This document shows, piece by piece, positions 59,746-64,000 of a stretch of DNA of 64,000 bases (positions are counted from its first letter, which is position 1; the number at the start of each line of letters is the position of its first letter). The position numbers and the translations under genes are program-made. The stretch covers positions 83,212 through 147,211 of the forward strand of contig NZ_CP097290.1 in assembly GCF_023498005.1 (NCBI RefSeq). The letters are read 5' to 3'. This DNA is from Streptomyces durmitorensis (GTDB lineage Bacteria > Actinomycetota > Actinomycetes > Streptomycetales > Streptomycetaceae). The notes under the pieces are model-generated. The model was not told the origin of the DNA. It saw only the letters and a program-made list of their open reading frames with translations, and ran no database searches.

Positions 59746-61008
59746 ATGGGTGAGGAGTTGCGGCTGGCGCGGGGTGTGGTGGTGCGCCGTCTGTTGGGGG
59801 TTGCTGAGGTGTCGGGATCGGTGTCGTCGCTGCATGTGCGGGTGGCGGCTGAGGCGGCGGGGGTGTCGCCGCGGACGGTGTGGCATTGGCTTGCCGCGGC
59901 GCGTGCGGGCCGGCTGGAGCGGATACCGAAGTCGTCGTTCTCGTTGCCGGATGTGTGGTGGACATTGCTGGCTGCGGAGGGTGGGAACGTTTCGGCGGTG
60001 TACCGGCAGATGACCGAGGGCGGCGAGGAGACGGATTTTCCTGTGCCGTCGCTGGCGACGGTGCAGCGTTCGGTGAAGCGGGACGTGCGGGAGGGTCGGG
60101 TCCTTGAGGTCGCTTCGGTAGGGCGAGGCCGGGTCGAGGCCGGTCGTTATGACAGGGTCTTGGCCGACCTGAAGTTGCAGAGGCCGGGTGAGGGCCTGGC
60201 GGTGGTCGACGCTGAGCCGGGGGCACTTGCCGCAGTTGAGCCGGATGAGGAAGGCGTCGTGCCGTCGCGGGGCGGGGTGCGGCTGTTCGTGCCGGGTGCG
60301 CGTGTGGTGTCGACGGCCGGGGTGGCTGCGGTGGTGGAGGCTGTGGGGCACACGGTGGCGGCGCGGGGGATTGGGTGTGTGTTCGGGGAGCCGGGGGTGG
60401 GGAAGACGGTGGCGGTGCAGCAGGCGCTGTATCTGCTGCCTGATCGGGTGCCGGTGTGGCGGGCAGTGGTGGGAGTGAAGCCGGGTCTGCCTCAGATGCG
60501 CTCCTCGCTGCTGGAGGCGCTGGGGTTGTCAGCGGGTTCTCTGGCTCACCGTGCGCAGCCGGCGGACCGCGCGCTGGGGGAGGCACTGCGCCGGCCGGGG
60601 GTGATGTTCCTCGATGATGCGCAGCGCTTTTCTCCGCCACTGTTGGACTATTTGCGCCTGCTGTGGGACGAGCCGGGTACAGCGGCGGCGCTGCTTCTGT
60701 GCGGGGCGGGTGCGGAGCGGGTGATCGCCAGGGCGCCGGCACTGCGGTCTCGGGTGCTGACCTGGCACCAGGTCCCCGGCCTGGACCAGGAGCGGCTCGC
60801 GGAGATGCTGGCGATGTTCCATGACGTGTGGGAGGGCCTCGATCCGGCGGACGTGGGATGGGCGGACGCGACGGTGGCGCGGGGCAACTTCCGGACCTGG
60901 GCGAAGATCACCTCTCACGTATACGCCCTGGCCAGGCGGAGCCGGGACCTACGGGTGGACCGTGCGTTGATCGAGCAGGCCTGCGCCCGGCTGGGCCCCT
61001 ACCCGTAA
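59746..61008 (+). CDS. Transposase DNA-binding region fused to a TnsC/TniB-like AAA+ ATPase
   Basis: A 420-residue chimera. Residues 25-120 match the N terminus of the DDE transposase next door: HVRVAAEAAGVSPRTVWHWL against HVRLAGECLGVSERTVWRWL, NVSAVYRQM against NASAVHRQL, and VPSLATVQRSVKRD against VPSLSTFLRAVRRD. From about 175 on it is an AAA+ ATPase homologous to the small ATPase downstream, with Walker A GEPGVGKT (214-221), Walker B VMFLDD (286-291) and ARGNFRTWAKITSHVY near the end. No catalytic DDE part. Likely role: bring the ATPase to element ends or target, or set target choice. Start uncertain; in-frame GTG at 59713 would add 11 residues. Confidence 0.85.
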   Translation: MGEELRLARGVVVRRLLGVAEVSGSVSSLHVRVAAEAAGVSPRTVWHWLAAARAGRLERIPKSSFSLPDVWWTLLAAEGGNVSAVYRQMTEGGEETDFPVPSLATVQRSVKRDVREGRVLEVASVGRGRVEAGRYDRVLADLKLQRPGEGLAVVDAEPGALAAVEPDEEGVVPSRGGVRLFVPGARVVSTAGVAAVVEAVGHTVAARGIGCVFGEPGVGKTVAVQQALYLLPDRVPVWRAVVGVKPGLPQMRSSLLEALGLSAGSLAHRAQPADRALGEALRRPGVMFLDDAQRFSPPLLDYLRLLWDEPGTAAALLLCGAGAERVIARAPALRSRVLTWHQVPGLDQERLAEMLAMFHDVWEGLDPADVGWADATVARGNFRTWAKITSHVYALARRSRDLRVDRALIEQACARLGPYP

Positions 61009-61070
61009 CGGCTGGCGGCAAGGGATCGGAAAAGAGAGATACCAAGACCAGTCGGCAGGGAGCCGGTTCC

Positions 61071-62747
61071 ATGATCAGTTCTGGGGTGGGAGACACGGCA
61101 TTGCCGGACGTGCAGTTAGAGGCGCCCGAGCTGCAGGGCCCGGCGCTCGCCGCGCTGCGCGGGCCTGCTGTGCAGAAGCTGCTGCGGCTGCGGGGCCAGG
61201 GGCGGCTGTCGCGGGGGCATGTGCGCCTTGCGGGGGAGTGCCTGGGGGTGTCGGAGCGGACGGTGTGGCGGTGGCTTGCGCAGGCCGACGCCGAGCCCCG
61301 TATGGCGGCTCGTCCGGGGGCGAGAACGGTGGACCGGTTCGAGGTGACGTCGGAGGTTCGGGTGCTGCTGGCGTACTGGCGGGGGAACGCGTCCGCGGTC
61401 CACCGGCAGCTGGGGGCCCGCGCCCGTGCCGCAGCCGGTGAGCGAGTGACCGGGGTGCCGGGCGGGGCGCCGATGGATGCGGTGCCCTTGTTCGATCCTG
61501 TGCCGTCGTTGTCGACGTTCCTGCGTGCGGTGCGCCGTGACCTGACCGCGGGTGAACGCGCGGGTCTGGCCCGGGGTCCGGAGGCGGCTCGGGCTCATGA
61601 TGTGTTCGGGCGTCGGCCGCGGCTGTGGCGGAATCGCACCTGGGAGGCCGACCACGTCCAGGCGCCGCTTGTGGTCGATGCGGACGGAGAGTTGGTGCGC
61701 CCGTGGGTGACGTGGTTCATCGACGTCGCGACGAAGGCCATCACGGGTACCGCGGTCACGCCCGGTCATCCGTCCCGGGCCTCGATTCTGGCGGCTCTGC
61801 GCGCTGCCGTGCTGCGCACCGGTCCGTATGGGCCTGCGGGTGGTGTCCCCGAGCACGTGCGGGTCGACCGAGGCCGGGACTTCCTGTCCAAGACGGTCCT
61901 GGGCGCGTTCACCGACCTGGATACCAAGTTCGAGGATCTGCCTGCCTACAGCCCTCATTTGAAGGGCACGGTGGAGAACCTCAACCGGTGTGCGGACCTC
62001 ATGCTCTTCGCTGTTCTGCCCGGCTACACCCTCACCCCCAAGCCCCGGCGCGCCAAGAAGAAGCCCGACCCTGACGAGCCGGTGCCGCTCACCTTCACCG
62101 AGTTCACCGCAGAGGTCCTGGAGTGGGCACGGTGGTGGAACTCCGAGCACCGCCCCGCAGACCTGGCAGGCCGAACTCCCCTCGAGGCCTGGCAGGCCGA
62201 TCCCACGCCGCTTTCGGACATCCCCGAGGCCGCGTTGTGGGGGCTGATGCTGGAGGACGACGGCCGGGTGCGGAAGCTGACCAGCCACGGGGTCCGCTGG
62301 CGCGGCCGGGACTACCTCGGCGCGTGGATGGCCGGCCAGGCAGGGCGCAGCGTCCGGATCCGGCACATGCCCCACCACGACCACGAGATCGAGATCTGCG
62401 ACCACACCGGCCGCCACCTGGGCACCGCACACCTCGCCGACGCCGCGACCCCCGAACAGCTCGACGAGCTGCGCCGCACCCGCACGGTGCGGGCCCGCCG
62501 CCTACGCGAGGACGCCAAGAAGGCCGAGGCCTTGCGCCGACAGCGCTTCGCCGCGGCCGCCGCTCCCACGCCCGCGCAGCGCCTAGGCGCCGTCACCGCG
62601 GCCGAAGCTGACCAGGAACTCACGACGGCCGCCGACAGCGACATGGCCGCCTTGGCCCTGCCGGACCTCATCCCGCCCGCCCCGCCCCCCGACGACTGGA
62701 ACACCCCAGTCTCCCTGCGCCCCGCCGCCCGGGAAGAGAAACGATGA
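61071..62747 (+). CDS. DDE transposase, TnsB/TniA/MuA family
   Basis: A 558-residue integrase-fold transposase. The N terminus carries two DNA-binding helical parts (HVRLAGECLGVSERTVWRWLA; SEVRVLLAYWRGNASAVHRQ). The catalytic triad is Asp194 in WEADHVQAPL, Asp266 in VRVDRGRDF and Glu302 in KGTVENLNR, i.e. exactly D,D-35-E. A Mu-type C-terminal beta-barrel follows (GLMLEDDGRVRKLTSHGVRWRGRDYLG), then a basic coiled stretch and a Pro-rich tail that could contact the ATPase. Length and order fit TniA/TnsB. ATG after GGGAG; the stop overlaps the ATPase start by 4 bp. There is no TnsA-like nuclease nearby, so transposition would be replicative. Confidence 0.93.
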   Translation: MISSGVGDTALPDVQLEAPELQGPALAALRGPAVQKLLRLRGQGRLSRGHVRLAGECLGVSERTVWRWLAQADAEPRMAARPGARTVDRFEVTSEVRVLLAYWRGNASAVHRQLGARARAAAGERVTGVPGGAPMDAVPLFDPVPSLSTFLRAVRRDLTAGERAGLARGPEAARAHDVFGRRPRLWRNRTWEADHVQAPLVVDADGELVRPWVTWFIDVATKAITGTAVTPGHPSRASILAALRAAVLRTGPYGPAGGVPEHVRVDRGRDFLSKTVLGAFTDLDTKFEDLPAYSPHLKGTVENLNRCADLMLFAVLPGYTLTPKPRRAKKKPDPDEPVPLTFTEFTAEVLEWARWWNSEHRPADLAGRTPLEAWQADPTPLSDIPEAALWGLMLEDDGRVRKLTSHGVRWRGRDYLGAWMAGQAGRSVRIRHMPHHDHEIEICDHTGRHLGTAHLADAATPEQLDELRRTRTVRARRLREDAKKAEALRRQRFAAAAAPTPAQRLGAVTAAEADQELTTAADSDMAALALPDLIPPAPPPDDWNTPVSLRPAAREEKR

Positions 62748-63487
62748 CGAGCCAACTGCCGCCACGGGAAACGGACCACTACACCCAGCTCTCGGACGCC
62801 GCGGTTGTTACCACCCGGGCGCTCCTGACGGCCCGGGAGAACATCGCGGACACGATCGACGCCAGCGCGATGATGTGCCTTCACGGTCCGGCCGGCGTGG
62901 GCAAGACCCTCGCCGTGAACGTCTGCCTGCGTGAGGTTGAGCGAACCCGTGGCGAGGAGATCTGCCGGATCAGCTTCCGAGCCCGCCCCACGGCCCGTGC
63001 CGTACGCCACGAGCTCTTCGCTGCGCTCGGACTGCCGGGCGATCCTCCGCGTCACCCTTCCGAGTTCGATCGGCTGCTTCTGGACTCGCTGGCAGCCCAG
63101 CCTCGTACGCTGGTCGTGGATGAGGCTCAGTGGCTCAATCGAGAGACGTTCGAGTATTTGCGGTACGTCTGGGATCACCCGTACTCGCAGGTCGCGATCA
63201 TCTTCGCTGGTGGCGAGGGAGCGCACACGGTGCTGCGGAAGGAACCGATGCTCTCCTCCCGCATCTTCATCTGGCAGCACGTCACCAAGCTCAGCCTGAA
63301 GGAAGTTCAGCAGGTCATCCCGCTCTACCACCCCGTCTGGGCCAGGGCTGATCCCGCGAACATCGCGTTCGCTGACCGCCACGCAGCACACGGCAACTTC
63401 CGGAACTGGGCCCGCCTCACCGCCCACACCCTGACCGCACTCGAACGGACAGGCCGCGACTACCCCGACCAGGAAGTGCTCCGCTAG
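62744..63487 (+). CDS. TniB/TnsC-like transposition ATPase
   Basis: A 247-residue AAA+ ATPase partner of the DDE transposase. Walker A GPAGVGKT at 48-55, Walker B TLVVDEAQW near 126-134, a sensor-like stretch AIIFAGGEGAHTVL and RIFIWQHVTKLSLKEVQQV with the family C-terminal helices GNFRNWARLTAHTLTAL. Functions as the target-DNA binding, transposase-activating ATPase in Tn7/Mu/Tn5053 systems. It is coupled to the transposase by ATGA. It lies only about 460 bp from the telomere end. Confidence 0.92.
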   Translation: MTSQLPPRETDHYTQLSDAAVVTTRALLTARENIADTIDASAMMCLHGPAGVGKTLAVNVCLREVERTRGEEICRISFRARPTARAVRHELFAALGLPGDPPRHPSEFDRLLLDSLAAQPRTLVVDEAQWLNRETFEYLRYVWDHPYSQVAIIFAGGEGAHTVLRKEPMLSSRIFIWQHVTKLSLKEVQQVIPLYHPVWARADPANIAFADRHAAHGNFRNWARLTAHTLTALERTGRDYPDQEVLR

Positions 63488-63669
63488 GCCTTCAGCAGAT
63501 TGGGCAGTTGGCGGGGCTGACTGCGCAGCTTCACTGATCCTCGACAGTTGGCGCTGTTTCTCCGGGAGGTGGATCGGGGTGATCCATTTTCTCCAGACTC
63601 GATCTGCAATCTATTTTGAAGCAATCGACCTACCCCCGGCAGGATGCCACGACAGTGCACCTTGCTGCC
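63488..63669. other. Subterminal spacer between transposition module and telomere
   Basis: About 180 bp, no gene. It has a 9-bp direct repeat CAGTTGGCG (63505, 63545) and one weak reverse match to the left-end repeat (CCACGACAG near 63648). I cannot identify a clear right transposon end. Confidence 0.5.
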
Positions 63670-63946
63670 GGGCCGTCAGGCCCGTTGGGTGGGCCGCGCG
63701 AAGCGTGGCACGCCTGCTGACGCAGAGCGTCAGGGGTGGCTGTAGCGCAGCGGAAGCCACCGCGAGGCGCAGCCCCGCATGCTCCAGGAGCGCAGCGGAC
63801 GGAGCGTCAACTAGATTGCGCAGCAATCTGGTTGAGCGGGACGCGCAGCGTCCCGCCAGCGCTCCCGCGGAGCGGAGCGCAACACCCTCGCGCAGCGAGG
63901 GTGTTCGCTTGCACAGCGCGCAGCGCTGTGGTACCCGCTCCGCGGG
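63670..63946 (-). other. Archetypal Streptomyces telomere (right end of a linear replicon)
   Basis: Read from the end inward on the - strand this begins CCCGCGGAGCGGGTACCACA and continues as a row of palindromes with GCA-type three-base loops, as in archetypal Streptomyces telomeres. In + coordinates: 63934-63946 (palindrome I), 63912-63930, 63881-63905 (11-bp arms), 63861-63878 (imperfect), 63836-63856, 63813-63829, 63719-63731 and 63670-63683. These fold in the 3' overhang and are the binding site of Tap/Tpg, both encoded in this window. The terminal base of the replicon should be 63946. Confidence 0.93.
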
Positions 63947-64000
63947 AGGTGCTGTCTATGGGTCCCAAGAGACTCGTTTTAACCTTAGCAATACGTAACT
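63947..64000. other. Sequencing artefact: Nanopore native-barcode and adapter
   Basis: The bases after the telomere are AGGTGCTG, a 24-base block, TTAACCTT, then AGCAATACGTAACT. The two 8-mers are the reverse complements of the flanks around Oxford Nanopore native barcodes, the 24-base block (63955-63978; its reverse complement begins AACGAGTCTCTT) is native barcode 14 as I remember it, and the last 14 bases are the reverse complement of the Y-adapter end. Not biological. Confidence 0.93.

Noticed and set aside
63488..63669. Right inverted end of the transposon
   Set aside because: Only weak partial matches to the left-end repeats were found; insufficient to call an end.

Overview
The window is high-GC actinobacterial DNA, almost certainly Streptomyces or a close relative, and it contains the physical right end of a linear replicon. 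Evidence for a linear replicon: a tap-tpg operon (telomere-binding protein and terminal protein), a parAB locus with its own palindromic repeats, a primase-polymerase/helicase pair beside an iteron region, and an archetypal Streptomyces telomere ending at 63946. The last 54 bases (63947-64000) look like untrimmed Oxford Nanopore native-barcode and adapter sequence. A giant linear plasmid carrying biosynthetic clusters is the best reading; a chromosome arm is not excluded.

Layout. (1) 1-16.9 kb, + strand: the end of a modular type I PKS, consisting of a left-truncated KR-ACP tail and a 3961-residue two-module protein, followed by a flavoprotein monooxygenase, a ferredoxin and a P450. (2) 16.9-29.6 kb, - strand: a two-gene putative regulator pair, a methoxymalonyl-ACP cassette (FkbH, FkbI, ACP, FkbK and an AT-ACP-FkbM fusion), two type II thioesterases, S-adenosylmethionine synthetase, a phosphopantetheinyl transferase and a divergent acyl-CoA dehydrogenase. 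(3) 29.7-34.0 kb: P450, gamma-butyrolactone-type receptor and acyl-CoA oxidase, the gene set and order of an avenolide-type butenolide hormone cassette, with two ARE-like palindromes between receptor and oxidase. (4) 34.0-48.9 kb: the replicon core, with helicase, primase, iterons, tpg, tap, small unknown genes, parA, parB and five copies of a perfect 16-bp palindrome (candidate parS), three of them inside coding sequence. (5) 49.0-59.3 kb, - strand: a tightly coupled ten-gene operon of unknown product, with an AfsA-like double-hotdog protein whose halves appear swapped, an isoprenylcysteine-methyltransferase-like membrane protein, a nitroreductase-like flavoprotein, a PEP-synthase/rifampin-phosphotransferase-like dikinase, a P450, a SnoaL-like protein, a nucleotidyltransferase-like protein, a P-loop kinase and two KAS III proteins. 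I recognise no known pathway with this set, and it is my main candidate for an undescribed system. (6) 59.3-63.5 kb, + strand: a Tn7/Mu/Tn5053-like transposition module next to the telomere, with a DDE transposase, an AAA+ ATPase and an unusual protein joining the transposase DNA-binding region to a second AAA+ ATPase. (7) 63.5-63.95 kb: subterminal DNA and telomere.

How it works together. The PKS uses methylmalonyl (AT1) and malonyl (AT2) units in the visible modules. The cassette in (2) supplies a methoxymalonyl unit for a module outside the window, and the P450s, flavoprotein and thioesterases decorate or edit the product. The cluster carries its own methyl-donor synthesis and ACP activation. 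The hormone cassette in (3) probably gates expression. All family assignments are by eye from motifs; no database search was run.
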